Shown: one piece after another, positions 39,190 through 47,840 of the stretch
Numbering within the stretch: position 1 is the first letter of the stretch
Layout: the number at the start of each line of letters is the position of its first letter
Source: Micromonospora carbonacea
GTDB taxonomy: Bacteria > Actinomycetota > Actinomycetes > Mycobacteriales > Micromonosporaceae
Length of the DNA stretch: 64,000 bases
Assembly (NCBI RefSeq): GCF_014205165.1
Contig: NZ_JACHMZ010000001.1
Location: 1,090,001 to 1,154,000 of the forward strand
Reading direction: 5' to 3'
The notes under the pieces: generated by a model
Databases searched by the model: none
The model's input: the letters and a program-made list of their open reading frames with translations, nothing else
Told to the model about the DNA's origin: nothing
Program-made: the position numbers and the translations under genes

Positions 39190-39786
39190 GTGCGGGAAGA
39201 CATCCGGCGGGTCGGGATCATGGGCGGCACGTTCGACCCGATCCACCACGGTCACCTGGTCGCGGCCAGCGAGGTGGCCGACCGGTTCGGGCTGGACGAG
39301 GTCGTCTTCGTGCCGACCGGGCAGCCGTGGCAGAAGGCGGACCAGCCGGTCACCCCGGCCGAGGACCGCTACCTGATGACGGTGATCGCCACCGCGTCCA
39401 ACCCCCGGTTCCAGGTCAGCCGGGTCGACATCGACCGGGGCGGGCCGACGTACACCGTCGACACGCTGCGCGACCTGCACGCCGAGTACGGGCCCGAGGT
39501 GCAGCTCTACTTCATCACCGGGGCGGACGCGCTGGAGCGGATCCTGTCCTGGAAGGACCTCGACGAGATCTTCGCGCTGGCCCACTTCATCGGGGTCACC
39601 CGCCCCGGCTTCGAGCTGACCGACAAGCACGTGCCCGCCGACACGGTGAGCCTGGTGCAGGTGCCCGCGATGGCCATCTCGTCGACGGACTGCCGCGCCC
39701 GGGTGGCCCGGGGCGAACCGGTCTGGTATCTGGTGCCCGACGGTGTGGTGCAGTACATCGCGAAACGGCGGCTCTATCAGCGGTGA
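39190..39786 (+). CDS. nadD: nicotinate-nucleotide adenylyltransferase
   Basis: Joins NaMN and ATP to give deamido-NAD in NAD synthesis. 198 aa. The nucleotidyltransferase signature [12 protein letters not shown] is at residues 12-23 (HxGH). [10 protein letters not shown] and the [14 protein letters not shown]-terminal (ISSTxIR-like) motif are present. It is followed by rsfS 110 bp downstream, then the phosphatase, in the order seen in many actinobacteria. Confidence 0.95.
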   Translation: MREDIRRVGIMGGTFDPIHHGHLVAASEVADRFGLDEVVFVPTGQPWQKADQPVTPAEDRYLMTVIATASNPRFQVSRVDIDRGGPTYTVDTLRDLHAEYGPEVQLYFITGADALERILSWKDLDEIFALAHFIGVTRPGFELTDKHVPADTVSLVQVPAMAISSTDCRARVARGEPVWYLVPDGVVQYIAKRRLYQR

Positions 39787-39896
39787 TCGCGCCGGATATG
39801 CGGTCGTTCGTCCCCGAAACCGGCCAGAACCGACAGGTCGTCACGTCAGCGGGTGTGAGACGCTTGGAGGGTCGCACGGTTGATCGAAGGAGAACG

Positions 39897-40307
39897 GTGA
39901 CAGTTTCCGAACGCGCTCACGAGCTGGCGATGGCCGCCGCCCAGGCCGCGGCCGACAAGAAGGCGCAGGACATCGTCATCATCGACGTGGGTGACCAGCT
40001 CGCCATCACCGACGCGTTCCTGCTCGCCGCCGCCCCCAACGAGCGTCAGGTGCTGGCCATCGTCGACGCCATCGAGGAGCGGCTGCTGGAGCTGCCGGAG
40101 AAGGCCAAGCCGGTCCGGCGCGAGGGCGAGCGGGGCGGCCGCTGGGTGCTGCTCGACTACGTCGACATGGTCGTGCACGTCCAGCACACCGAGGAGCGCG
40201 AGTTCTACGCCCTCGACCGGCTCTGGAAGGACTGCCCGCAGATCCCGTTCGTCGACCGGGACCTGGTCGAGGCCGAGGCCGCCGCCGGCACCGCACCGGC
40301 CGAATGA
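39897..40307 (+). CDS. rsfS: ribosomal silencing factor RsfS
   Basis: 136 aa. RsfS binds L14 of the 50S subunit and blocks joining with 30S during starvation. The core reads KAQDIVIIDVGDQLAITDAF, then GRWVLLDYVDMVVHVQHTEE and FYALDRLWKDCP. GTG 39897 is preceded by AAGGAGA. It overlaps the phosphatase gene by four bases (ATGA). Confidence 0.96.
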   Translation: MTVSERAHELAMAAAQAAADKKAQDIVIIDVGDQLAITDAFLLAAAPNERQVLAIVDAIEERLLELPEKAKPVRREGERGGRWVLLDYVDMVVHVQHTEEREFYALDRLWKDCPQIPFVDRDLVEAEAAAGTAPAE

Positions 40308-40933
40308 CCCGACTGATCGTCTGGCGGCACGGCAACACCGACTGGAACGCCGCGAGCCGGGTGCAGGGGCAGACCGACGTACCCCTCAACGACCTCGGCC
40401 GCGAGCAGGCCGCCGCCGCCGCGCCGCTGCTCGCGGCGCTGCGCCCCGACGCGATCGTGGCCAGCGACCTGCGCCGCGCCGCCGACACGGCCGCCGCCCT
40501 CGCCGCGCTCACCGGCCTGCCGGTGCGCGCCGACGCCCGGCTGCGCGAGCGGCACTTCGGGCGGTGGCAGGGGCTGGAGCTCGCCGAGGCGGCGCGGCTC
40601 TACCCCGACGAGCACGCCCGGTGGCGGGCCGGCGATCCCGACCCGGGCGCCGACATCGAGAGCCTCGACGACCTCGGCAAGCGGGTCGGCGCCGCCCTCC
40701 AGGAGGCGGCCGACGCCGGGCCCGGCGCGACGATCGTGATCGCCACCCACGGCGGCGCGGCCCGGCAGGGCTGTGGGCACCTGCTCGGCTGGGACCACGC
40801 GGTGCTGCGGGCCATCGGCTCGCTGCGCAACTGCCACTGGACCGAGCTGCGCGACAGCGGCACGCGCGGCTGGCACCTGCGGGCGCACAACGTCGGCGTG
40901 CTGACCACCACGGCGGCGGCCGAGGCGGTCTGA
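40304..40933 (+). CDS. histidine phosphatase family protein (GpgP-like)
   Basis: 209 aa. The phospho-acceptor motif is WRHGNTDWN (RHG). The later ATHGGAARQG holds the second catalytic His, and ERHFGRWQGLE the acid region. Phosphatase activity on a small sugar or glycerate phosphate is likely. In mycobacteria the gene after rsfS in the same order encodes glucosyl-3-phosphoglycerate phosphatase, so a GpgP-like role is a reasonable guess from context, not proof. Confidence 0.88.
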   Translation: MTRLIVWRHGNTDWNAASRVQGQTDVPLNDLGREQAAAAAPLLAALRPDAIVASDLRRAADTAAALAALTGLPVRADARLRERHFGRWQGLELAEAARLYPDEHARWRAGDPDPGADIESLDDLGKRVGAALQEAADAGPGATIVIATHGGAARQGCGHLLGWDHAVLRAIGSLRNCHWTELRDSGTRGWHLRAHNVGVLTTTAAAEAV

Positions 40934-41018
40934 CCCGGCGCCCCCGGTTCACGGCTTCCGGGGCTGCGGTTCCCGGGCCGTGTCCTTCCAGGCCAGGGTC
41001 CCCGGGCGGCCGGTCGCG

Positions 41019-41042
41019 GGCCACCGCTTCCGGGTGGCCTTT
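41019..41042 (+). terminator. terminator of the nadD-rsfS-phosphatase operon
   Basis: GGCCACC and GGTGGCC pair around a seven-base loop and are followed by TTT. Confidence 0.6.
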
Positions 41043-41090
41043 CGGGGGCGGCCGGGCCGGGCGGCCACGGCGGTCCGGGCCCGGATCGGC

Positions 41091-41096
41091 TACGGT
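41091..41096 (+). promoter_or_regulatory. -10 element TACGGT for leaderless degV mRNA
   Basis: TACGGT, exactly six bases, then ATG 41103. Confidence 0.5.
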
Positions 41097-41102
41097 GCCG
41101 GA

Positions 41103-42053
41103 ATGCCCGTCGCGGTCGTCACCGACTCCACCGCCTACCTCCCGCCCGAGCTGGTGCGCCGACACCGACTCACCGTCGTGCCGCTGACCGTGGTGCTCAA
41201 CGGCGCGGAGGGGCTGGAGGGCGTCGAGATGTACCCCGGCGACGCCACCCGGGCGCTCGGCGGCCGGCGGGTCACCGTCAGCACCTCCCGGCCGGCACCG
41301 GAGCAGTTCGCGCGGACGTACCGTGAGCTGCTCGACGCCGGCGCAGACGCGGTGGTCTCGGTGCACCTGTCGGCCGAGCTGTCCGGCACCGTCGAGGCGG
41401 CCCGGCTGGCCGCCGCGCAGGTCGGCGACGACCGGGTCGCGGTCGTCGACAGCCGCTCCACCGGCATGGGCCTCGGCTTCCCGGCGCTCGCGGCCGCCGC
41501 GGCCGCCGTCGACGGCGCCGACCTTCCGGGGGTACGCCGCGCGGCGGCCGACGCGATCGACCGCACCACGATCTACTTCTACGTCGACACGCTGGAGTTC
41601 CTGCGCCGGGGTGGCCGGATCGGGGCCGCCGAGGCGCTGCTCGGCACCGCCCTGTCGGTCAAGCCGATCATGCACATGCCGGACGGGGCGATCGTGCTCC
41701 GGGACAAGGTGCGCACCGCCAGCCGGGGCGTGGCCCGCCTGGTCGACCTCGCCGTCGAGGCGGCCGGCGACGCCGACGTCGACCTCGCCGTGCACCACCT
41801 CGCCGCCCCGCAACGCGCCGAGCACCTCCTCGCGGCGCTCACCGAGCGGCTCGGCGGCCGGGTGCGCTCGACGTACGTCACGGAGGCCGGCGCGGTGGTC
41901 GCCGCGCACGCCGGCCCGGGCCTGGCCTGCGTCGTCGTGCACCGCCGCCCCGGCCCGGCCGAGGCGGGTTCCGGCGCAGGCAGGGCCGGCGTGGACTCGC
42001 CCGGTGCGGCTTCGGCCGGCCTGGCTTCGGTCGATGAGCCGGAGGTCCGCTGA
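41103..42053 (+). CDS. DegV family (fatty-acid-binding) protein
   Basis: 316 aa. It begins VAVVTDSTAYLPPELVRRH; the STSRPAPEQF and VDSRSTGMGLGF blocks and the LRRGGRIGAAEALLGTALSV region form the fatty-acid pocket known from FakB proteins. In Firmicutes FakB hands fatty acids to the kinase FakA; no FakA gene is in view. A ~40-residue Pro/Ala/Gly tail extends beyond the normal fold. Placement after nadD-rsfS-phosphatase is conserved in actinobacteria. Confidence 0.92.
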   Translation: MPVAVVTDSTAYLPPELVRRHRLTVVPLTVVLNGAEGLEGVEMYPGDATRALGGRRVTVSTSRPAPEQFARTYRELLDAGADAVVSVHLSAELSGTVEAARLAAAQVGDDRVAVVDSRSTGMGLGFPALAAAAAAVDGADLPGVRRAAADAIDRTTIYFYVDTLEFLRRGGRIGAAEALLGTALSVKPIMHMPDGAIVLRDKVRTASRGVARLVDLAVEAAGDADVDLAVHHLAAPQRAEHLLAALTERLGGRVRSTYVTEAGAVVAAHAGPGLACVVVHRRPGPAEAGSGAGRAGVDSPGAASAGLASVDEPEVR

Positions 42054-42149
42054 CATCCTGCTGCGTAGGGAGCTGAGTCGAATACGACATCACCAGACCT
42101 GGCAGCAGCCAACGCCGACACCGCTCCCCACCGGCACGCCCCCTAGCCC

Positions 42150-42205
42150 GTCGATCAAGAGAAGGCGTCAGAGTTGATCTCTGCGATGACGCAGACCTCT
42201 TGGCC
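42150..42205 (+). repeat. imperfect palindrome after degV
   Basis: GATCAAGAG (42153-42161) and CTCTTGGCC (42197-42205) form outer arms, GGCGTCA (42164-42170) and TGACGC (42187-42192) inner arms, around GAGTTGATCTCTGCGA. It is about 55% GC, well below its surroundings. It may be a degV terminator or a copy of a second dispersed repeat family. Confidence 0.5.
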
Positions 42206-42256
42206 ACCGGGCGGGGTGGGGTGGGCGTATAGCAGATGGTGGGCATGATCAGGTGA

Positions 42257-42284
42257 TTGTCCACAGAGGCTTTCGTTGTCCACA
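42257..42284 (+). promoter_or_regulatory. pair of perfect DnaA boxes
   Basis: TTGTCCACA at 42257-42265 and again at 42276-42284, same strand, 19 bp apart. This nonamer is the preferred DnaA box of high-GC actinobacteria (Streptomyces). They lie 41-80 bp upstream of the comEA -10, where DnaA could regulate the gene or be titrated. Confidence 0.65.
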
Positions 42285-42324
42285 GGAGGCGGTCGCTGGG
42301 CCCCGGAGGGACCTGTTGCCGGCC

Positions 42325-42330
42325 TAACCT
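42325..42330 (+). promoter_or_regulatory. -10 element TAACCT for leaderless comEA mRNA
   Basis: TAACCT, exactly six bases, then GTG 42337. Confidence 0.55.
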
Positions 42331-42336
42331 CGCGCC

Positions 42337-43491
42337 GTGTCAGACGACGAGGAGACGGTCGTACGGCGGCGGCTGCGATGGTTGGCGGGTGGACCGCCGG
42401 CGACCACGCCCCCGGTACGCCCAGCTGTGCCGGCAGTGCCGGCCGAACCGGTCGCGCCACCGACAATCGGGCGGCCCGAGGCGGCCGGGCCGCCGCCGGG
42501 GCCGATGGGCGGGCCTGCTGTCGGGCGGGCTCTCGTGGTGCCGCCGGAGGACCGGTGGCCGCTCGCCGGCGAGCCGCTGGTCGAGCGGCCGGTGCCCTGG
42601 CCGGGGGAACGGCATCCCGGCTCGGGCCGACGGGTCGCCCGCGCGTCGTCTCCCGTCCCGGGCTCGCTCGGAAGCGGTGGCCTGGGCCGGGCTGGCTCGC
42701 TCGGAGATGACGGTCTGGGGCGCGTCGGCCTGCCCGGGGGCGAGGGTCTGGGGCGCGACGGTCCGCTCGGGGGCGACGATCCGGGGCATACCGATGAGTC
42801 GACACCCGGCCCCGACGGCGAGCCGGCGTCCGGGTGGTCGTCGCGGCTGCCGGGGCCCGGTGCGTTCGACCCCGGCCGGCGGGGCGTGCGGGCGCTGGCG
42901 GCGGTCGCCGTCGCGGTGGTGCTCGGTGCCGGCTTCTGGGCGTGGCGCTCCCGCCCGCAGGCCGAACCGGTCCGGGCCGAGCCGTCCGCCGCCGCCGGCT
43001 TCGACGCGGCGCCGGAGGCGGGAGCGCCGGCCGCCGCCCCGACGCCGGGCGGCGAGCTGGTGGTGGCGGTAGCCGGAAAGGTGCGCCGCCCCGGGCTGGT
43101 CCGGGTGCCGGCGGGCGCGCGGGTCGGCGACGCCGTGCAGGCGGCCGGCGGCGCGTTGCCCGGTGTCGACGTGGCGTTGCTCAACCCGGCCCGCAAGGTC
43201 GCCGACGGCGAGCTGATCCTGGTCGGCGTCACCGCCCCGCCGGGCCAGCCCGGTGCCGCCCCGGGGCAGCCGGCCGGCGGGGGTCCGGCGGCCCCCGCCG
43301 GGCTGGTCAACCTGAACACGGCCACCCTCGCCCAGCTCGACACGCTGCCCGGGGTGGGGCCGGTGCTGGCCCAGCGCATCCTCGACCACCGCGACCGCGC
43401 CGGCGGGTTCCGTTCGGTGGGCGACCTGCGCCAGGTGGAGGGCATCGGCGATTCCCGGTACGAGCAGCTCAAGGAACTGGTGACGGTGTGA
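42337..43491 (+). CDS. comEA: ComEA-like DNA-binding protein
   Basis: 384 aa. A long Pro/Gly-rich cytoplasmic N-terminus with GLGRVGLPGGEGLGRDGPLG-like repeats is followed by one helix (ALAAVAVAVVLGAGFWAW, ~185-203). Outside the membrane are an SLBB-type domain (VRRPGLVRVPAGARVGDAVQ) and a C-terminal helix-hairpin-helix pair (VNLNTATLAQLDTLPGVGPV; FRSVGDLRQVEGIG) that binds dsDNA. ComEA delivers DNA to ComEC in natural transformation. Its stop overlaps the comEC GTG. Confidence 0.93.
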   Translation: MSDDEETVVRRRLRWLAGGPPATTPPVRPAVPAVPAEPVAPPTIGRPEAAGPPPGPMGGPAVGRALVVPPEDRWPLAGEPLVERPVPWPGERHPGSGRRVARASSPVPGSLGSGGLGRAGSLGDDGLGRVGLPGGEGLGRDGPLGGDDPGHTDESTPGPDGEPASGWSSRLPGPGAFDPGRRGVRALAAVAVAVVLGAGFWAWRSRPQAEPVRAEPSAAAGFDAAPEAGAPAAAPTPGGELVVAVAGKVRRPGLVRVPAGARVGDAVQAAGGALPGVDVALLNPARKVADGELILVGVTAPPGQPGAAPGQPAGGGPAAPAGLVNLNTATLAQLDTLPGVGPVLAQRILDHRDRAGGFRSVGDLRQVEGIGDSRYEQLKELVTV

Positions 43492-45980
43492 GCGCAAGCG
43501 CGGGGCCGCCGGCGGCGGGCGCGTCGCCAGGCCACGGCGGCGCGGTCGTCACCGCACCCGGTGCCCCGGCCGGGGTCGGCACGGCGGGCGATGTGCCGGC
43601 CGAGCGGGCCGCCGGTGCCGTGGACGGGCCCGACCTGCGGCTGGCGGGGCTGGCCGTGGCCGCCTGGCTGGCCGCGCTGGTGAGCCTGCACCTGAGCGCC
43701 CGCGCGGCGGCGCTGCTCGCCGCCGGGGCGGCCGGGCTGGCCGCGCTCGTCGCGGCGCACCTGCTCGGTCGGTTGGGACGCCCGGCGGGCCCCGTCCGGC
43801 GGCACGGATGGATCGCCGTGGCCGTGCTGCTCGGCGTGGTGTGCGGGGCGACGGCGACGGCCGCCCGGCTCGGCGTCCGGGACGCCCCCGCCGTCCGCGC
43901 GCTCGTCGACGACCGGGCCACGGTCGGCGCCGACCTGATCGTCCGGGCCGACCCCCGTCCGGTCCGGGGCGTCGCGGGCCGGCCCGCCACCCTGCTGGTC
44001 CGGGCCGAGCTGGTCGCCCTGACCGGCCCCGACGGCGTCCGGGTCGGCGCGCCGCTGCGGGTCCTGCTGCTCGCCACCGACCCGGCCTGGCGGGCGGTGC
44101 TCCCCGGGCAGCGGCTCAGCGCCGAGGGGCGGCTCGGCGCGCCGCGCGGTGGCGACCTGACCGCTGCGGTGCTCACGGTGCGCGGCCCGCCGACGCCGCA
44201 CGGGCCGCCCCCATGGGCGCAGCGGGCCGCCGGCACCCTCCGGGCCGGCCTGCAACGCGTCTGCGAGCCGCTGCCCGACGAGCAGGGCGGGCTGCTGCCC
44301 GGCCTCGTGGTGGGCGACACCAGCCGACTGCTGCCGGCCGTGGAGGAGGACTTCCGCACGACCGGGATGACCCACCTGAACGCCGTCTCGGGCTCCAACG
44401 TGGCGATCGTCGTCGGCGCGGTGCTGCTGCTGGCCCGGTGGTCCAGGGCCGGCCCCCGGGTGGCCGCCGGGCTGTGTGTGCTGGCCCTGGTCGGGTTCGT
44501 CATCCTGGTCCGCCCCTCGCCGAGCGTGGTGCGCGCCGCGACCATGGGCGCGATCGGGCTGGCGGCGCTCGCCGCCGGCCGGCCCCGGGCCGCCCTGCCG
44601 GCGCTCGCCGCGGCGGTGGCCGCGCTGGTGCTGTTCGACCCGGACCTGGCCGGCGACCCGGGGTTCGCCCTGTCCGTGCTGGCCACGGCCGGGCTGCTGC
44701 TGCTCGCCCCGGGCTGGCGCGACGGGCTGCGCCGGCGGGGCGTGCCGCCCGGGTTCGCCGAGGCGCTGGCCGTGCCGGCCGCCGCGCAGCTCGCCTGCGG
44801 CCCGGTGGTCGCCGGGATCTCCGGCACGGTGAGCCTGGTGGCGGTCCCGGCGAACCTGCTGGCCGTCCCGGCGATCGCGCCCGCCACGGTGCTCGGCGTG
44901 GCGGCGGCGGTGCTCTCCCCGGTCTGGCCCTCCGGCGCGGGGTTGGCGGCCTGGTTGGCGAGTTGGCCGGCCTGGTGGCTGGTCACCGTCGCCCGGTACG
45001 GTGCCCGGCTGCCGGCCGGCACGCTGCCCTGGCCGGATGGCGCGCCGGGCGCGCTGCTGCTGGCCGGGCTGACCGTGGCGCTGCTGGTCGCCACCCGGCG
45101 GCCGGTGGTGCGCCGGCTGGTGGCGGTGGTCGCCGTCGCGGTGGTCGCCGGCACCCTGCCGGTCCGCCTCGTCGCCGGCGGCTGGCCGCCCGAGGGCTGG
45201 GTGGCGGTGGCGTGCGCGGTGGGCCAGGGTGACGCGCTGGTGCTGCCGGTGGCGGTCGGCCGGGCGGTGGTGGTCGACGCCGGTCCGGACCCGGCGGCGG
45301 TGGACGGCTGCCTGCGGCGGCTGGGCGTACGGGAGGTGCCGCTGCTGCTGTTCAGCCACTTCCACGCCGACCACACCGGTGGGGTCGCCGGGGTGTTCCG
45401 GGGCCGCCGGGTCGCGGCGGTACGCACCCCGCAGTGGCCTGAGCCCGCCGCCGGGCGGGACCTGGTGCGGGCCGTCGCAGCGGCGGGCGGGGCGGCGGTG
45501 GCCCCGGCGGGGGCCGGGTGGGCGTACCGGGGCGGCGGGGCGGAACTGGTCGTGCTCGGGCCGCCGTATCCGCTGCGGGGCACCCGGTCGGATCCGAACA
45601 ACAACTCGCTGGTGCTGCGCGCCACGGTCGCCGGGGTGCGGATCCTGCTCGCCGGGGACGCCGAGACGGAGGAGCAGCGGGCGCTGCTGGACCACACGGC
45701 GGCCGGCGGCCTCCGGGCCGACGTGCTGAAGGTCGCCCATCACGGGTCGGCCTACCAGGATCCGGCGTTCCTGGACGCCGTCCGGCCGAGCGTGGCGCTG
45801 GTGCCGGTCGGGGCCGGCAACTCGTACGGGCACCCGAACGCCGCCGTGCTCGCCCGGCTGGCGCGGGGCGGAGCCCGGGTGCTGCGCACGGACACCGACG
45901 GGGACGTGGCGGTGGTGCGCGGCGGCGGCGACCGGATGGCCGTGGTGGTCAGGGGCGTGCCGGCCGGGAGCCGCCCGTGA
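43488..45980 (+). CDS. comEC: ComEC/Rec2 DNA-uptake channel
   Basis: 830 aa. The N-terminus has several helices and an OB-like DUF4131 domain. The competence domain follows with TGMTHLNAVSGSNVAIVVG, LVRPSPSVVRAATMGAIGLA and many helices forming the ssDNA channel. The C-terminal metallo-beta-lactamase domain has the motif HFHADH, then KVAHHGSAY, and is proposed to degrade the non-transported strand. All signature parts are intact, so the protein should work. Coupled to comEA by a GTGA overlap. Confidence 0.94.
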   Translation: MSASAGPPAAGASPGHGGAVVTAPGAPAGVGTAGDVPAERAAGAVDGPDLRLAGLAVAAWLAALVSLHLSARAAALLAAGAAGLAALVAAHLLGRLGRPAGPVRRHGWIAVAVLLGVVCGATATAARLGVRDAPAVRALVDDRATVGADLIVRADPRPVRGVAGRPATLLVRAELVALTGPDGVRVGAPLRVLLLATDPAWRAVLPGQRLSAEGRLGAPRGGDLTAAVLTVRGPPTPHGPPPWAQRAAGTLRAGLQRVCEPLPDEQGGLLPGLVVGDTSRLLPAVEEDFRTTGMTHLNAVSGSNVAIVVGAVLLLARWSRAGPRVAAGLCVLALVGFVILVRPSPSVVRAATMGAIGLAALAAGRPRAALPALAAAVAALVLFDPDLAGDPGFALSVLATAGLLLLAPGWRDGLRRRGVPPGFAEALAVPAAAQLACGPVVAGISGTVSLVAVPANLLAVPAIAPATVLGVAAAVLSPVWPSGAGLAAWLASWPAWWLVTVARYGARLPAGTLPWPDGAPGALLLAGLTVALLVATRRPVVRRLVAVVAVAVVAGTLPVRLVAGGWPPEGWVAVACAVGQGDALVLPVAVGRAVVVDAGPDPAAVDGCLRRLGVREVPLLLFSHFHADHTGGVAGVFRGRRVAAVRTPQWPEPAAGRDLVRAVAAAGGAAVAPAGAGWAYRGGGAELVVLGPPYPLRGTRSDPNNNSLVLRATVAGVRILLAGDAETEEQRALLDHTAAGGLRADVLKVAHHGSAYQDPAFLDAVRPSVALVPVGAGNSYGHPNAAVLARLARGGARVLRTDTDGDVAVVRGGGDRMAVVVRGVPAGSRP

Positions 45981-46001
45981 GGACCCTGGGCATTGGTGGC
46001 A

Positions 46002-46032
46002 TTGATGGTGGAGAGAGTTGAATGTCTAGATT
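46002..46032 (+). promoter_or_regulatory. possible promoter for holA in an AT-rich patch
   Basis: TTGATG (46002-46007), 19-bp spacer, TAGATT (46027-46032), inside ~55 bp that are near 46% GC. The spacer is slightly long. A 9-bp tandem, GGCATTGGT/GGCATTGAT, precedes it. Confidence 0.35.
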
Positions 46033-46103
46033 TGCGTTGAGTGCGGGGTCTGCCGTCACGGGGCTCGACGAGCAGGCACGCGCGGCGGAGCGGACGTGCG
46101 AAC

Positions 46104-47084
46104 ATGGGCGGCGTGACCGCGCCCGACCTTGCCCCCATTCTGCTGGTCCTTGGCGACGAGGAGCTGCTCGCCACGCGCGCGGTGACCGAAGCGGTGACCC
46201 GGGTCCGCGCCGTCGACGCGGGCGTGGACGTCCGGGAATACCAGGCCGGCACACTGACCGTCGGCGAGATCGCCGAGATGCTCAGTCCGTCGCTGTTCGG
46301 CGGCCGGCGGGTGCTGGTCCTGCGCTCCGGTCAGGACGCCCGCAAGGACCTGGTCGCCGCCCTGCTGGCGTATGCGAAGAACCCCGACCCCGAGGTGCAC
46401 CTCGTGGTGCTGCACCTCGGGGCGGCCAAGGGCAAGGCGTTCGCGGACGGGCTGCGGGCGGCCGGCGCGACCGTGGTGCCGGCGGCGAAGCTCAAGGGGC
46501 ACCGCGAGCGGGTGGCCTTCGTCCGCGACGAGGTCCGCCGGGCCGGCGGCACATGCACCGACGACGCGGCGGAGGCGCTCATCGCGGCGGTCGGCACCGA
46601 CCTGCGCGAGCTGGCCGCCGCCTGCTCCCAACTGGTCGCCGACACCGACGGCCGGATCGGCGCGGACACCGTGGCCCGCTACTACAAGGGGCGGGTGGAG
46701 GTGAGCGGCTTCACCGTCGCCGACGCCACCATGGTCGGCGACGTGCCGGCGGCGCTGGAGGCGCTGCGCTGGGCGTTGCACGTCGGCGTGGACCCGGTCC
46801 CGATCGCCGACGCGCTCGCCGACGGCGTGCGCACCGTCGCCCGGGTCGCGGCGGCGGGGCGGGGTGACCCGTACCAGCTGGCGAGCAGCCTCGGCATGCC
46901 GGCGTGGAAGGTCAGGAGCGCCCAGCAGCGGGCCCGGGGCTGGACCCCGGAGGGGCTAGTGCGGGCGATGCAGGCGGCCGCCGAGTGCAACGCGGCGGTC
47001 AAGGGCGGCTCGGACGACCGGGCGTACGCCCTGGAGCGGGCGGTCTTCTCGGTCGCGGCGGCCCGGCAGGGCGGCGCCCGGTGA
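46104..47084 (+). CDS. holA: DNA polymerase III delta subunit (clamp loader)
   Basis: 326 aa. PILLVLGDEELLATRAV opens the fold; SPSLFGGRRVLVLRSG, the LREGDLRELAAACSQL-like stretch (TDLRELAAACSQLV) and VARYYKGRVEVSGFTVADA are typical of actinobacterial HolA. It opens the beta clamp during loading. The comEA-comEC-holA-(rpsT) order is conserved. The start is uncertain: ATG 46104 and GTG 46113 are both possible. An open frame from ATG 46022 with a good GGAGAGAG is in another frame and is not holA. Confidence 0.92.
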   Translation: MGGVTAPDLAPILLVLGDEELLATRAVTEAVTRVRAVDAGVDVREYQAGTLTVGEIAEMLSPSLFGGRRVLVLRSGQDARKDLVAALLAYAKNPDPEVHLVVLHLGAAKGKAFADGLRAAGATVVPAAKLKGHRERVAFVRDEVRRAGGTCTDDAAEALIAAVGTDLRELAAACSQLVADTDGRIGADTVARYYKGRVEVSGFTVADATMVGDVPAALEALRWALHVGVDPVPIADALADGVRTVARVAAAGRGDPYQLASSLGMPAWKVRSAQQRARGWTPEGLVRAMQAAAECNAAVKGGSDDRAYALERAVFSVAAARQGGAR

Positions 47085-47725
47085 ACCGGCCGGTCCGGGC
47101 GGCGTGGGCGACAGTGCCCACCGAGGAGGAGCGCTACCGTCCCCTCTACGCCCGGGCCCTGGGCCTCCGGTTCGTCAACCCCGGCGGGGTGCTCTGCTTC
47201 CTCTTCTTCGAGGGGGCCGTCTCGCTGGCCGCCCTGCTCGCCCTGGCCGAGCTGGTGACCTGGTGGGCGGTGCTCGTCCTGCCCGCCGCCGTGGCCGTGA
47301 TGGTCAAGCTCAACGACATGGTCGCCGAGCTGGTGGTCCGGACGGCCGCCCTGGTGCCCGAGCAGGAGCGGGACCGCTTCCGCCGGCAGTTGGCACCTGT
47401 CGTCGGCCGCGCCACGGTGCGGAGCGCGGCGGCAGCGCCGTTCGGCAGCCCGGGTGCCTCTTTCGGCGACCCCGCTGCGTCGGCCCGGAACGTCGGTGTC
47501 ACCGTGCCCGGTGCCGGCGGCCACGCTGGTGCGGCCGGCGCGGCAGGCGCCCGGGGTCGGGTCGCCATCAGCGGCATGCGGTCCGGCGGACCGCCCGTGA
47601 CTCCGGGCGTGGGCCCCGACGCTCGGTTCGCCGGCTCCGAGTTCGCCGGCTCCGAGTTCGCCGGCTCCGAGTTCGCCGGGTTCGGGCCGGAACCCTGGGT
47701 GGAGGAGACCCGACCCGACCGGTGA
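47081..47725 (+). CDS. small membrane protein with GSEFA tandem repeats, unknown
   Basis: 214 aa. A conserved-looking N-terminal third (EEERYRPLYARALGLRFVNP; GVLCFLFFEGAVSLAALLAL; WWAVLVLPAAVAVMVKLNDM) gives two membrane helices, followed by an amphipathic segment and a Gly/Ala/Pro-rich tail. The tail ends in three perfect FAGSE-type repeats. GTGA overlap with holA. I know of no family; similar short proteins follow holA in relatives, but that is memory, not checked. Confidence 0.75.
   Translation: MNRPVRAAWATVPTEEERYRPLYARALGLRFVNPGGVLCFLFFEGAVSLAALLALAELVTWWAVLVLPAAVAVMVKLNDMVAELVVRTAALVPEQERDRFRRQLAPVVGRATVRSAAAAPFGSPGASFGDPAASARNVGVTVPGAGGHAGAAGAAGARGRVAISGMRSGGPPVTPGVGPDARFAGSEFAGSEFAGSEFAGFGPEPWVEETRPDR
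47633..47677 (+). repeat. three perfect 15-bp tandem repeats in coding sequence
   Basis: GGCTCCGAGTTCGCC three times (47633, 47648, 47663), encoding GSEFA units in frame, with degenerate half-units on both sides. Prone to slippage, so strains may differ in copy number without a frameshift. Confidence 0.9.
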
Positions 47726-47840
47726 TCCGACTCCCGGCCCGGGAAACGGGATCCTCCGGAGAGGAGCGATCCTCCAGGACGGGCGATCCTCTGGACGCAC
47801 GATCCCGCGCTGGGCCGGTGGCGGACTGAGGTGATCGACT

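Noticed and set aside
42337..45980. Natural competence as a proven trait
   Set aside because: comEA and comEC are intact, but no pilus, ComFA or DprA genes are in the window, so only the uptake channel is supported.
46022..46867. A plus-strand open frame with a good ribosome-binding site at the front of holA
   Set aside because: After the first ~25 codons it runs out of frame through holA and becomes Arg/Gly-rich shadow sequence; kept only as part of the AT-rich island note.
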